The position numbers and the translations under genes were made by a program. A stretch of 30,031 nt of DNA from an uncultured Bacilli bacterium (GTDB taxonomy: Bacteria; Bacillota_I; Bacilli_A; RF39; UBA660): positions 1-30,031 of the forward strand of contig CANRLB010000003.1 in the NCBI GenBank assembly GCA_947631365.1, given 5' to 3'. The notes under the pieces were generated by a model that worked only from the letters and a program-made list of their open reading frames with translations, searched no databases and was not told the origin of the DNA. Below are positions 6,584 to 14,786 of the stretch, one piece after another. Positions within the stretch are counted from its first letter, which is position 1, and each line of letters starts with the position of its first letter.

Positions 6584-7843
6584 ATGAAAAAATATTTTAT
6601 TATTTTTATTATTATATTATTAATGCCTTTTAATGTAAAAGCCATCAGTTGCCTCAAGGGAGAATACGAAGCTGAAATTTATTTAGAAAAAGATAAAATT
6701 TATGTTGGCGATAATATTCATTTTAAAATAAATAGTAATACTTTTTTTAAAACAACTTACCAATCAGAAAATGAAAATATTATTAAAGTAGAAAATGGCG
6801 AAATAACCGCTTTATTAAAAGGAGAAAGCACAATTGATATTATAATTGAATTTATTGAAAATAATGAAATTAAAGATAGTTGTATAACAAAATATCCTCT
6901 TTCCATATACGAGGCCAATGCAGTATTAAAAGATTTAACTATTCAAGAATATGATTTAAAAGATATTTTTAAAAGCGATGTTTATAATTACGAAATAACT
7001 TTACCATATAAAATCGATAACATTCATATCGGTGCTATTCCTTTAAGTGAAAATTCACAAGTAATTGGTGATGGAGAAAAAGCTTTAAAAGTTGGCTTAA
7101 ATGAGTTTAAAATAACAGTTGAAGAGGGCAGTGAATCGATCACCTATACATTATCTATTTTTAGAGAAGAAGGAAATCACGATGCTACTTTAAAAAATTT
7201 AATTGTAGATGGTTATGTTTTAAACCCACAATTTAATAAAAATAATTATAATTATTATTTAGAAGTAGGAAAAGATATTAATGAAATTAATATTAAAGCT
7301 ACCCCCAATAATTCTAATGCCATAGTTAATGGAAATGGCCGATTTGATTTAACTACTGGAGAAAATACTTTTAAAGTTATTGTCACTTCAGAAAGTGGTG
7401 AGAAAAAAACTTACCAAATTAAAGTAAATAAAAATAAAGGAAGTAGTACTCTAAAAAATTTAGTTATTGATGGTTTTAATTTAGATACCCCTTTTCAAAG
7501 CGATAAATTTACATATTATTTAGAGGTAAATTATAAAATAAATTCCATAAAAATAACTCCCGAAGCAAATGAAGATGATCAAGTAGAAATATTAAATAAT
7601 ACTTCTCTTAATTATGGTAAAAATGAAATATTAATTCGTGTAACTAGTCCTGATAAAACCACAACAACATATAAATTAATTGTTACAAGATTAAAAAAAG
7701 ATAATCACAATTGGGAAATTACAAATATTTTATTTTATATTTTTATAATTTTAATATTTGTTATGATTAGTTTAATAATAATCTTTATTAATAGAAATAT
7801 CAAAAAACAAGATAAGCCAAAAAAATTTAAAGAGAGGAAGTAA
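6584..7843 (+). CDS. Surface protein with Ig-like and three cadherin-like domains
   Basis: 419 residues with a signal peptide (about 1-22). Residues about 30-108 resemble a bacterial Ig-like group 2 fold (YQSENENIIKVENGEITALLKG). Three cadherin-like beta-sandwich units of 80-90 residues follow, each opening with a LKDLTI/LKNLIVDG/LKNLVIDG strand and closing with a TYTLSI/TYQIKV/TYKLIV strand. A C-terminal membrane segment (about 378-402) and a basic tail anchor it, so the repeats face outside. Such domains usually serve adhesion or scaffolding; the ligand is unknown. ATG 6584 is preferred to GTG 6581 because AGGGTGA (6571-6577) fits it. The HerA-like gene begins three bases after its stop. 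Confidence 0.75.
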   Translation: MKKYFIIFIIILLMPFNVKAISCLKGEYEAEIYLEKDKIYVGDNIHFKINSNTFFKTTYQSENENIIKVENGEITALLKGESTIDIIIEFIENNEIKDSCITKYPLSIYEANAVLKDLTIQEYDLKDIFKSDVYNYEITLPYKIDNIHIGAIPLSENSQVIGDGEKALKVGLNEFKITVEEGSESITYTLSIFREEGNHDATLKNLIVDGYVLNPQFNKNNYNYYLEVGKDINEINIKATPNNSNAIVNGNGRFDLTTGENTFKVIVTSESGEKKTYQIKVNKNKGSSTLKNLVIDGFNLDTPFQSDKFTYYLEVNYKINSIKITPEANEDDQVEILNNTSLNYGKNEILIRVTSPDKTTTTYKLIVTRLKKDNHNWEITNILFYIFIILIFVMISLIIIFINRNIKKQDKPKKFKERK

Positions 7844-7846
7844 CTT

Positions 7847-9595
7847 ATGTTTGGAAAAATACTTTATATTAGTGATAATATTGCCCATGTTGAAAATAAA
7901 ATGGATAAAAATGTCGTAGCGGATTTAATGAATGTTCATGTTATTTTTGAAGCCCCTAATCAAAGAATTTTAGGAGAAGTTATTGAATTAAATGATGAAA
8001 TAATTAAAATTCGTTTTTTAGGAGAATATCAAGAGAAAAGATACTTAAATGGTGTTCTTCGTAAGCCACTTCTTAGTTCTACAATTAGAATAATTAATGG
8101 TGAAGAACTTATGGAATTAGTTGGAACTTATTCAGATAAATCATTCATCTTAGGGGATTCGGCCATTTACAAAAATTTTAAAGTTTGCCCCAATATTAAT
8201 GATTTATTTTCCAACCATTTGGCAATATTTGGAAATTCTGGTTCTGGTAAATCTTGTGGAGTATCTAGAATCATTCAAAATATTTTTAGCAATCAAGCTA
8301 TGAATCCAGTTAATGCTAATTTATTTTTCTTTGATGCTTATGGAGAATATAAAAATGCCTTTTCTAAATTAAATACTATTAATCCTAATTATAATTATAA
8401 ATTTATAACTACTAATCCAGTTGATCCGAGCGATTTCATGTTAGAAATTCCACTACATTTATTAAATTTAGATGACTGGGCGTTATTGTTACAAGCCTCT
8501 AATCATTCGCAATTACCTATTATTGAAAATACTATAAAACTTGCCAGAATATTTAGTCAAAATAATGAAACCTCTCGAAGATTGAAAAATCATTTAATTG
8601 CCAAAGCTTTGTTAGCGATTCTTTTTAGTAGTGAAACAACCGCTAATAAGAAAAATGAAATATTTACTATAATTGAGGTTTGTAATACACCAGAATTTAA
8701 TTTTAATGCTGTTATTCCTGGGGTTGGTTATACAAGAATCTTTAGTGAATGCTTTGAAATAGACTCTAAAGGTAATTTTGGCGAAAGCGTATTAATTACT
8801 GATTATATTTTAAAACATATTTTAGATGATGAAGAAGAGTTTCCTGAACCTGAAGAAGCATATTATTCTTTAAAAGAATTTGCAGAAGCATTAGAGTTTA
8901 CTTTAATTAGTGAAGGTTTTCAAAATAATACTAATTTATATAGCGATTCTATTATATTAAAAGTTCGTTTAAATACTATTATGACTAGTAAAGTTGGTAA
9001 TTACTTTACAGGTAAAAAATATATTCCTATTCAAGAATACATAAAAATCCTCACTACCAATAATAATCAAAAAAGTCAAATTATTAATATTAACTTAGAA
9101 GATATAGATGACGTTTATGCTAAAGTAATTGTTAAAATTTTTTGCCGACTTTTATTTGAATATTCTAAAAGTTTAGAAAAAAGAGCTAGTATTCCTTTTC
9201 ATCTATTTTTAGAAGAAGCTCATAGATATATTCAAAAAGATAATGATACATTTCTAATTGGATATAATATTTTTGATCGAATTGCTAAAGAAGGACGTAA
9301 ATATGGAGTTATACTCGATATTATTAGTCAAAGACCAGTAGAAATTAGTGATACTGTTATTGCTCAATGTTCAAATTTTTTAATCTTTAAAATGACCCAT
9401 CCTTTAGATATAAAATATATAGAAGAAATGTTACCAAATATTTCCAGTGATATAGTGGAAAAGCAAAAAATATTACAACCAGGAACATGTGTAGGTTTTG
9501 GAGGAGCATTTAAAATTCCCATGATAGTTAAGCTAGAAATGCCTAATCCTATGCCATATTCATCAAATTGTGATGTCTCAAATTGTTGGAGATAG
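7847..9595 (+). CDS. HerA-type DNA-translocating ATPase
   Basis: 582 residues. Residues 1-75 form a HAS-barrel-like beta domain, followed by a FtsK/HerA-type motor: Walker A GNSGSGKS (129-136), FFFDAYGEY, and Walker B FHLFLEEAHRY (451-461) with Glu456/Glu457. GRKYGVILDIISQRPVEIS and the NFLIFKM block match HerA near the C-terminus. HerA hexamers pump DNA, with NurA in archaea or with effector nucleases in bacterial defence; neither partner type is encoded beside it. A GAGAGGAAG ribosome site follows the surface-protein gene closely, and a strong terminator follows. Its role here is unknown. Confidence 0.82.
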   Translation: MFGKILYISDNIAHVENKMDKNVVADLMNVHVIFEAPNQRILGEVIELNDEIIKIRFLGEYQEKRYLNGVLRKPLLSSTIRIINGEELMELVGTYSDKSFILGDSAIYKNFKVCPNINDLFSNHLAIFGNSGSGKSCGVSRIIQNIFSNQAMNPVNANLFFFDAYGEYKNAFSKLNTINPNYNYKFITTNPVDPSDFMLEIPLHLLNLDDWALLLQASNHSQLPIIENTIKLARIFSQNNETSRRLKNHLIAKALLAILFSSETTANKKNEIFTIIEVCNTPEFNFNAVIPGVGYTRIFSECFEIDSKGNFGESVLITDYILKHILDDEEEFPEPEEAYYSLKEFAEALEFTLISEGFQNNTNLYSDSIILKVRLNTIMTSKVGNYFTGKKYIPIQEYIKILTTNNNQKSQIININLEDIDDVYAKVIVKIFCRLLFEYSKSLEKRASIPFHLFLEEAHRYIQKDNDTFLIGYNIFDRIAKEGRKYGVILDIISQRPVEISDTVIAQCSNFLIFKMTHPLDIKYIEEMLPNISSDIVEKQKILQPGTCVGFGGAFKIPMIVKLEMPNPMPYSSNCDVSNCWR

Positions 9596-9618
9596 ATAAA
9601 AGTTATCTATCTTTTTTT
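9590..9618 (+). terminator. Terminator of the HerA-type gene
   Basis: A 10-bp perfect stem (AGATAGATAA 9590-9599 with TTATCTATCT 9603-9612), 3-nt loop, then Ts to 9618. The stop codon lies in the stem. Confidence 0.85.
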
Positions 9619-9646
9619 AATAAATTGTAAAATTAACTAAAATAGA

Positions 9647-9676
9647 TTGAATAAAATTGAATATTCATGATATAAT
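9647..9676 (+). promoter_or_regulatory. Promoter of the 6S RNA
   Basis: TTGAAT (9647-9652), 18-base spacer, TATAAT (9671-9676) preceded by TGA (extended -10). RNA would start near 9683, the base where the closing stem begins. Confidence 0.7.
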
Positions 9677-9682
9677 ATAGAT

Positions 9683-9854
9683 AACCTAGGAAGGTTAAAG
9701 TTATTCATATAAAACCGACTATATAGATATATTGGGGAACTAATTATTTAGTGGTGTTGAATGCTAACCTTTGTGTTAGAATCCTAATACTTTATATGTG
9801 TTCTACCACCTGCGAAGAGCGGGATTTTATCAAATAACTTTCCACTAGGTTTTT
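9683..9854 (+). ncRNA. ssrS: 6S RNA (RNA polymerase regulator)
   Basis: A 172-base non-coding stretch with its own promoter folds into one long rod. AACCTAG (9683-9689) pairs with CTAGGTT (9845-9851), and AAAGTTATT (9697-9705) pairs with AATAACTTT (9833-9841). A large, mostly open central part carries a small CTAAC/GTTAG hairpin, and a GC-richer distal part follows. This is the 6S RNA layout, which imitates an open promoter and traps sigma-A RNA polymerase. Size fits (170-200 nt). In B. subtilis a 6S gene (bsrA) also lies beside tcdA (yrvM), near the rarA homologue yrvN, which is the arrangement here. No covariance search could be run. Confidence 0.8.
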
Positions 9855-9867
9855 AAATGGAGTAAAT

Positions 9868-10539
9868 ATGTACGAAAGAATAATTAATCTAATTGGAAAC
9901 GAAAATTTTCATAAAATAAATAATGCCAAAATTCTTTTAGTGGGATGTGGGGGAGTAGGGAGTTTTGCTTATATTGCTCTAATAAGAAGTGGTTTTTTAA
10001 ATATAACCGTAATAGATAAAGATAAAGTTGAACTTTCTAATTTAAATCGTCAATTAATAGCTAATTTAAATACTATTAATATACCTAAAGTTGAAGTAGC
10101 TAAACAAATGGCTTTAGAGTTAAATGAAAACATTAAAATTAAAGCCCTTAATGAATTTTTAACTAAAGATAATATAAATACTTTAGATAAAGATTATGAC
10201 TATATTATCGATGCTTGTGATACTTTAAATACCAAATTAGAATTAATAAGGTTTGCTCAAACAAATAAAATAAAAATTATATCGTCAATGGGAATGGGCA
10301 ATAGAGTAGATGCTTCTAAAATAAAAATAACTACTTTAGATAAAACCCATAATGATCCTTTAGCTAAATTATTAAGAAAACTAGTTAAAGATAATCATTT
10401 AAATAGCAAAGTAAAAGTATGTTTTAGTGAGGAATTACCATTTAAAAAAGGAGAAGTGAATTCTTTAATTACTTCTCCGGGAATTGCTGGGCTTACCATA
10501 GTCAATGAGATTATTAATGACCTAATTAAGATTTTGTAA
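9868..10539 (+). CDS. tcdA: tRNA threonylcarbamoyladenosine dehydratase TcdA
   Basis: The 223-residue E1-like protein makes the cyclic form of t6A37 in tRNA using ATP. The nucleotide loop is GCGGVGS (26-32), followed by DKDKVELSNLNRQ and IIDACDTLNTK. The family-specific SSMGMGNRVDASKI and THNDPLAKLLRKLVK are present, separating it from ThiF and MoeB. It is somewhat shorter than Bacillus YrvM (about 250). The start is 14 bases after the 6S RNA, with TGGAG as ribosome site, so read-through from the 6S promoter may supply its transcript. Its end overlaps the gpsA end by 14 bases in the opposite direction. Confidence 0.9.
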   Translation: MYERIINLIGNENFHKINNAKILLVGCGGVGSFAYIALIRSGFLNITVIDKDKVELSNLNRQLIANLNTINIPKVEVAKQMALELNENIKIKALNEFLTKDNINTLDKDYDYIIDACDTLNTKLELIRFAQTNKIKIISSMGMGNRVDASKIKITTLDKTHNDPLAKLLRKLVKDNHLNSKVKVCFSEELPFKKGEVNSLITSPGIAGLTIVNEIINDLIKIL

Positions 10540-11500
10540 TAAGAAAATGAGCTAAAGATTGTGGCTCTTTTTTACCTTCAATAATGTTATGTAAAAGAGT
10601 TACTAAAGGAATATCAATTCCTTTTTTCTTTAACATTTTATATAAAGAATTAAGAGTATAATAGCCTTCAACAGTATTATTATTTAAATAATCCATCCAA
10701 GCATCTCTAGAAGGATTACTACCAATTAAATAGCCAAAAGAATAATTACGGCTTTTTGGAGTAGTACAAGTTAACAAAAGATCGCCAACACCAGCAAAAG
10801 ATAAAATAGTCTTCTTTTTACCCCCTAAAGAATGAATCATCTTTTTCATATCATGTAAAGACTCATTAATTAAAAAAGCCCCTGTTGATTCACCATAGCC
10901 AAGTCCTTTTAAAATCCCTGCTGCAATAGCAAAAACATTTTTAATACTACCACAAAGTTCTATGCCAATCATATCTGTTGATTCTCTTAATTTTAAAGTA
11001 TCATTACTAAGATTTTTTATGACTAGCTCTATACATTTCTTATTTCCTGCAATAGCTAAGGCCACTGGATCATTATTAATTAAATCAATTGCAAAAGTTG
11101 GCCCAGAAATAACGCAAATCTTTTTCGTATTTAAAATATCTTCTACAATCTTAGATAATGGTAAAAGAGTTTTATTATCAATTCCTTTAGAGGCAATACA
11201 AATTGGTATATTATGATAATATTCTTTCATGCTTATACAAACATCTTTTATATATTTAACAGAGGTTATTAAAAAAATCAAATGACTATTTTCTAAAGCT
11301 ATTTTCATATTATCAGTCATCTCTATATTGTCGGGAAATATAATATCATTAAAAATTTTTTTAACTTGATGAGTCTTCTTAAATTCTAGAAAAGTATCAG
11401 TATTTTCTGTCCATAACATAATTTGATTATTTTTGCATTTAGATAGCATTAAAGCAATTCCCAAACTATAAGCCCCTGTTCCAATAATAGTTATTTTCAT
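10526..11500 (-). CDS. gpsA: Glycerol-3-phosphate dehydrogenase [NAD(P)+] GpsA, divergent
   Basis: 324 residues. GpsA reduces dihydroxyacetone phosphate to sn-glycerol 3-phosphate for phospholipid synthesis. The N-terminal nucleotide site is GTGAYSLGIAL, followed by CVISGPTFAIDL, the catalytic-lysine block GSIKNVFAIAAGI, GVGDLLLTCT and KSRNYSFG. The segment that normally reads NARAALITRGL after GLGxG is ESTGAFLINESL, a clear departure, so substrate details may differ. It overlaps rarA by 4 bases (ATGA) and is transcribed after it. A T-rich weak hairpin from the opposing tcdA lies inside its 3' end. Confidence 0.85.
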   Translation of the reverse strand: MKITIIGTGAYSLGIALMLSKCKNNQIMLWTENTDTFLEFKKTHQVKKIFNDIIFPDNIEMTDNMKIALENSHLIFLITSVKYIKDVCISMKEYYHNIPICIASKGIDNKTLLPLSKIVEDILNTKKICVISGPTFAIDLINNDPVALAIAGNKKCIELVIKNLSNDTLKLRESTDMIGIELCGSIKNVFAIAAGILKGLGYGESTGAFLINESLHDMKKMIHSLGGKKKTILSFAGVGDLLLTCTTPKSRNYSFGYLIGSNPSRDAWMDYLNNNTVEGYYTLNSLYKMLKKKGIDIPLVTLLHNIIEGKKEPQSLAHFLITKS

Positions 11501-12693
11501 TTTTCACCCTTCATTTCTTTATAAACTTTATTTAAATTTTTTTCAATTAGATTATCTTTAGCTTTATAATATTTAATATTTTTTAAATTATCTGGCAAAT
11601 ATTCTTGTTTAACCCAATCATTCTTATAATTATGAGGATATAAATAGGCTTGGTTACCATTTTTAAGATGATTAGGTACATTACCAGCATTACCTTTATA
11701 AATATCATTTAAAGCTTCATCAATAGCCACAATGGCACTATTACTTTTAGGTGATAAAGCCATTTCGATAGCTATATATGAAAGCGGGATTCGTGCTTCC
11801 GGTAACCCGACTCTTTCCGAAGCATTAATCGCCGCCAAAAGTCTTGGACCAATACCGGGATTAGCAAGACCTATATCTTCATAAAAAATTACAGAAAGTC
11901 TTCGATAAATACTATCTAAATCTTCCGCAGCAATTAATCTAGCTAAATAATGAATAGTGGCATCAACATCACTACCACGAATTGACTTTTGTAAAGCACT
12001 TAAAACATCATAATAACCATCTTCGTTTTTATCATGGAAAAAGACTGGCTTAGCATTAATAATTTTAATTTTTTCCATTGTTAAATGATGATCACAAGAA
12101 TAATAAGCAACTTCTAAGGTATTAATTGCCCACCTTACATCGCCACCAGATAAATTAGCTATATATGTAAGAACATCAAGTGGTGCATCAATTCCATCTA
12201 AAGACTTACAAGCATTATTTAAAACTTTAACTATATCTTCAGTTTTTAATTCATGTAATTCAAAAATTTGGCATCGACTTCTAAGGGCGGGATTTATTTT
12301 ATGATAAGGATTACTTGTAGTAAGACCAATTAAAATAATGGTTCCATTCTCAATGTAGGGTAGTAAGATATCTTGTTTATCTTTATTCATTCTATGAATT
12401 TCATCAATAACTAAAATATAATCTCCATAAAATTTAGCTTCTTCAATCGCTGTTTCAAAATCTTCTTTTTTACTAGAAGTAGCATTTAAAAAGCGCGTTC
12501 TAATCTCACTTTCTTTGCTTAAAGCATAAGCAATACTAGTTTTTCCAATACCCGGTTTACCATAGAAAATCATTGAAAATAAATGTTTATTTTTTACTAA
12601 ATTCGTAAGAACCTTATCTTTGCCAATTAAATGTTCTTGTCCAACAATATCATTTAAAGAATTAGGCCTTAATAAATCAGCTAATACCTTCAT
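11497..12693 (-). CDS. rarA: Replication-associated AAA+ ATPase RarA (MgsA)
   Basis: 398 residues. RarA acts at stalled replication forks. It opens MKVLADLLRPNSLNDIVGQEHL, then Walker A GKPGIGKTS, Walker B VIDEIHRM, TTSNPYHKINPALRSRCQIF with the arginine finger, and the C-terminal tetramerisation block (YEDIGLANPGIGPRLLAA, ending YLYPHNYKNDWVKQEYLP). ATG 12693 is chosen over GTG 12702 because the family opening begins there and GTGAT just upstream can serve as ribosome site. It is the first gene of a two-gene unit with gpsA. Divergent from xerD. Confidence 0.93.
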   Translation of the reverse strand: MKVLADLLRPNSLNDIVGQEHLIGKDKVLTNLVKNKHLFSMIFYGKPGIGKTSIAYALSKESEIRTRFLNATSSKKEDFETAIEEAKFYGDYILVIDEIHRMNKDKQDILLPYIENGTIILIGLTTSNPYHKINPALRSRCQIFELHELKTEDIVKVLNNACKSLDGIDAPLDVLTYIANLSGGDVRWAINTLEVAYYSCDHHLTMEKIKIINAKPVFFHDKNEDGYYDVLSALQKSIRGSDVDATIHYLARLIAAEDLDSIYRRLSVIFYEDIGLANPGIGPRLLAAINASERVGLPEARIPLSYIAIEMALSPKSNSAIVAIDEALNDIYKGNAGNVPNHLKNGNQAYLYPHNYKNDWVKQEYLPDNLKNIKYYKAKDNLIEKNLNKVYKEMKGEK

Positions 12694-12708
12694 ATAAATC
12701 ACAATTTA

Positions 12709-12737
12709 ATTATAACAAATTACTTTATTATATTAAA
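12709..12737 (-). promoter_or_regulatory. Promoter of rarA-gpsA
   Basis: On the minus strand, TTTAAT, 17-base spacer, TATAAT (plus-strand ATTATA 12709-12714) with TG one base upstream (extended -10). It faces away from the xerD promoter. Confidence 0.55.
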
Positions 12738-12744
12738 GTTTTTG

Positions 12745-12753
12745 TGCTATAAT
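12745..12753 (+). promoter_or_regulatory. Extended -10 promoter of xerD
   Basis: TGC plus TATAAT (12748-12753), 23 bases upstream of the xerD start codon; no good -35 box. Confidence 0.55.
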
Positions 12754-12775
12754 TAATATATACTAGGTGATAAAA

Positions 12776-13657
12776 ATGACGTTAGAATTAGATCAAAACA
12801 TTAATCTTTTTTTAGATTATTTAAAGTATGAACGGAAGTTATCCGAAAATACTTATGAAAGTTATCGCTATAATTTAATTAAAATAGCTAATTATTTTAA
12901 AGATAAAAATATTTCATTACTAACTGAAGATAATATTCGTACCTTTTTATATAATTCTAATGAAGTAAGTAAAACAAAAGCTCATTATTTAACCGTTTTA
13001 AAAGCTTTTTATAATTATTTACTTGATAATAATTTAATTAAAACAAACCCCGCTGCCAATATAAAAATGCCTAAAATTGAAAAAAAATTACCTAAATTTT
13101 TAACTGAAGAAGAAGTAGACAAATTACTGGATATTCGTTTAACAAAACCTATTGATTATCGTAATAAAGCTATGCTTGAATTATTATATGCCACTGGCAT
13201 GCGAATAAGTGAACTTTTAAATTTAACATTATCAAATTATAATGAAGATGATGCCTCAGTTAAAGTAATGGGGAAGGGAAGTAAAGAAAGAATTATTCCC
13301 ATTGGTGATATCACAATTAAATATTTAAATTTATATATAAATGAATATCGCAATTTTATTTTAAAAGATAAAATATCAGATTTTTTATTTATTAATTATA
13401 ATGGTTCTAAAATGAGTAGACAAGGTTTCTTTAAAATACTTAAAAACTTATGTGATGAATGTGGTATTCAAAAAGAAATATCTCCTCACGTTTTAAGGCA
13501 TTCTTTTGCTACTCATTTACTTAATAATGGAGCTGATTTAAGAATTATTCAAGAATTACTTGGCCATGAAAATATTTCTACAACGGAAATATATTCTCAT
13601 TTGTCTAAAGAAAAATTAATAGATGATTATCAAAAACATCCTCATTATGAGGAATAA
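12776..13657 (+). CDS. xerD: Site-specific tyrosine recombinase XerD
   Basis: 293 residues, close to XerD (298 in E. coli). N-terminal SAM-like DNA-binding domain, then the catalytic domain with all six residues at XerD spacing: Arg143 (GMRISEL), Lys167 (GKGSKER), His238/Arg241 (SPHVLRHSFATHLL), His264 (LLGHENIS) and Tyr273 (IYSHL). The NNGADLRIIQELLGH stretch and the ...HPH tail favour XerD over XerC. XerD resolves chromosome dimers at dif at the replication terminus. ATG 12776 has AGGTGA (12765-12770); the GTG inside that motif is not the start. A dif-like site lies about 1.1 kb downstream. Part of the partner XerC role may be filled by a gene outside the window. Confidence 0.88.
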   Translation: MTLELDQNINLFLDYLKYERKLSENTYESYRYNLIKIANYFKDKNISLLTEDNIRTFLYNSNEVSKTKAHYLTVLKAFYNYLLDNNLIKTNPAANIKMPKIEKKLPKFLTEEEVDKLLDIRLTKPIDYRNKAMLELLYATGMRISELLNLTLSNYNEDDASVKVMGKGSKERIIPIGDITIKYLNLYINEYRNFILKDKISDFLFINYNGSKMSRQGFFKILKNLCDECGIQKEISPHVLRHSFATHLLNNGADLRIIQELLGHENISTTEIYSHLSKEKLIDDYQKHPHYEE

Positions 13658-13691
13658 AAAAAGAAGAACATTTATTTCGTTCTCCTTTTTT
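13656..13691. terminator. Bidirectional terminator between xerD and the small ORF
   Basis: AAAAAAAGAAGAAC (13656-13669) pairs with GTTCTCCTTTTTT (from 13679) with one mismatch. T-runs occur on both strands, so it can end both convergent transcripts. Confidence 0.75.
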
Positions 13692-13697
13692 AAGTAA

Positions 13698-13841
13698 TTA
13701 TCTACTTTCGTTATTATTACGAGATTGATTATTACTACGAGATTTGTTATTAGCGTTGCTTCTAGAATTATTAGCTTGTTCTCTATTGTTATTGCGTTTG
13801 TTGTTATTTCTAGAATTATTAGCTTGTTCATTTCTACTCAT
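13698..13841 (-). CDS. Asn/Arg/Ser-rich 47-residue protein (unrecognised)
   Basis: A short ORF in the frame ATG 13841 to TAA 13698. It has the best ribosome site around (GGAGGG, about 9 bases upstream) and ends just before the bidirectional terminator. About 19 of 47 residues are Asn, 8 Arg and 8 Ser, with no hydrophobic residue beyond Met1 and three Ala, so it should be disordered and strongly basic. A motif EQANNSR occurs twice with near-identical DNA. I know no family. Binding to nucleic acid, or a spore- or stress-related role, is guesswork. Upstream TTGACT with TATTTA, or a CATAATA box, could be its promoter. The overlapping longer frame on the same strand lacks this ribosome site fit and is hydrophobic nonsense. 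Confidence 0.72.
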   Translation of the reverse strand: MSRNEQANNSRNNNKRNNNREQANNSRSNANNKSRSNNQSRNNNESR

Positions 13842-13949
13842 AATTATTATCCCTCCTAAACTTATTATGGTTTAAATACTCAATTTAATACTCTTAAGTC
13901 AATAAATTATTTGGCAATATATGGCGAAGTTTTTAGTAAATTATGGTAA

Positions 13950-14696
13950 TTAAAAGACAAAATGATTAATTAAAATCAAGATTATACCAATTAATAGCCC
14001 AATTATTAAATATTTATTTTTATGATAACTTAAAGCTTTGGGAAACATTTCTTCAATTGCGAGAGTAATCATAATACCAGCGACAAATAAAAGGGTTATG
14101 TTAAGCATAATAGGGGTAATAAACTTTCCTAAAATTAAATAGGCCATTAAAGCTCCAATTGGTTCTGCTAAGCCAGATAAAAAAGTATTTAAAAACGCTT
14201 TTTTCTTAGAATGAGTAGAGTAGTAGATAGGTACAGCTATAGATATGCCTTCGGGAATATTATGAAGCATTATAGCTAAAGATAATTTTAAGCCTAAATT
14301 AATATTAGTAACACTTCCCATAAATGTCGCAATTCCTTCCGGAAAATTATGAATAATTAAAGCTACCATGCTAAGAATACCTAAACGATATAAAGAATCT
14401 TTATTACTAGTCATTTTTTTATTAATTAAATAAACTAATAAACCTCCTATTAATAAAGATAAAATAATAAACAAAACAGCTTTTAATAATTGATAATTAT
14501 AAAGAATGCTAAAGACTGATGTCGGAATTAAATCTGTAATACTTATGCCAATCATAATGGCCATGGAAAAAGCTAAACAAAAGGTAATAAACTTATCTAT
14601 TTTACTATCTTCAATTTTAAAAAATATGATAATGCTTCCAATAACAGTTGACATCCCAGCTAAAGTTGATAATATTAAAGCATTAATAACACTCAT
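13950..14696 (-). CDS. ZIP-family divalent metal transporter
   Basis: A 248-residue membrane protein with about eight predicted segments. The paired metal-binding motifs are HNFPEGIATF and HNIPEGISIA on the two central helices, with EPIGAL and the late EEMFPKAL, as in the ZupT/GufA branch of ZIP transporters. These bring zinc, iron or manganese into the cytoplasm; the metal cannot be told. ATG 14696 is chosen since AGGTGAT lies just upstream, and the GTG within it (14705) is only part of the ribosome site. No metal regulator binding site was seen nearby. Confidence 0.85.
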   Translation of the reverse strand: MSVINALILSTLAGMSTVIGSIIIFFKIEDSKIDKFITFCLAFSMAIMIGISITDLIPTSVFSILYNYQLLKAVLFIILSLLIGGLLVYLINKKMTSNKDSLYRLGILSMVALIIHNFPEGIATFMGSVTNINLGLKLSLAIMLHNIPEGISIAVPIYYSTHSKKKAFLNTFLSGLAEPIGALMAYLILGKFITPIMLNITLLFVAGIMITLAIEEMFPKALSYHKNKYLIIGLLIGIILILINHFVF

Positions 14697-14786
14697 CAAA
14701 ATCACCTAATAAATAATATGATAATTAATAAAAATTCATTATTTAGAGTAGTAGCAAATATTCTTACATATAATTTCTAAGGCTTT

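Noticed and set aside
9619..9867. Region before tcdA as a T-box or metabolite riboswitch
   Set aside because: No T-box TGGN motif or terminator/antiterminator pair; the long end-to-end pairing and the position next to tcdA fit 6S RNA.
10549..10572. Terminator of tcdA inside gpsA
   Set aside because: Only a 4-bp GAGC/GCTC stem with a large loop before the Ts; too weak to list as a feature.
13616..13831. Longer minus-strand ORF overlapping the 47-residue gene
   Set aside because: It is a different frame with no ribosome site at its start, runs through the terminator, and gives an Ile/Leu-rich low-complexity product. The short frame has the GGAGGG site.
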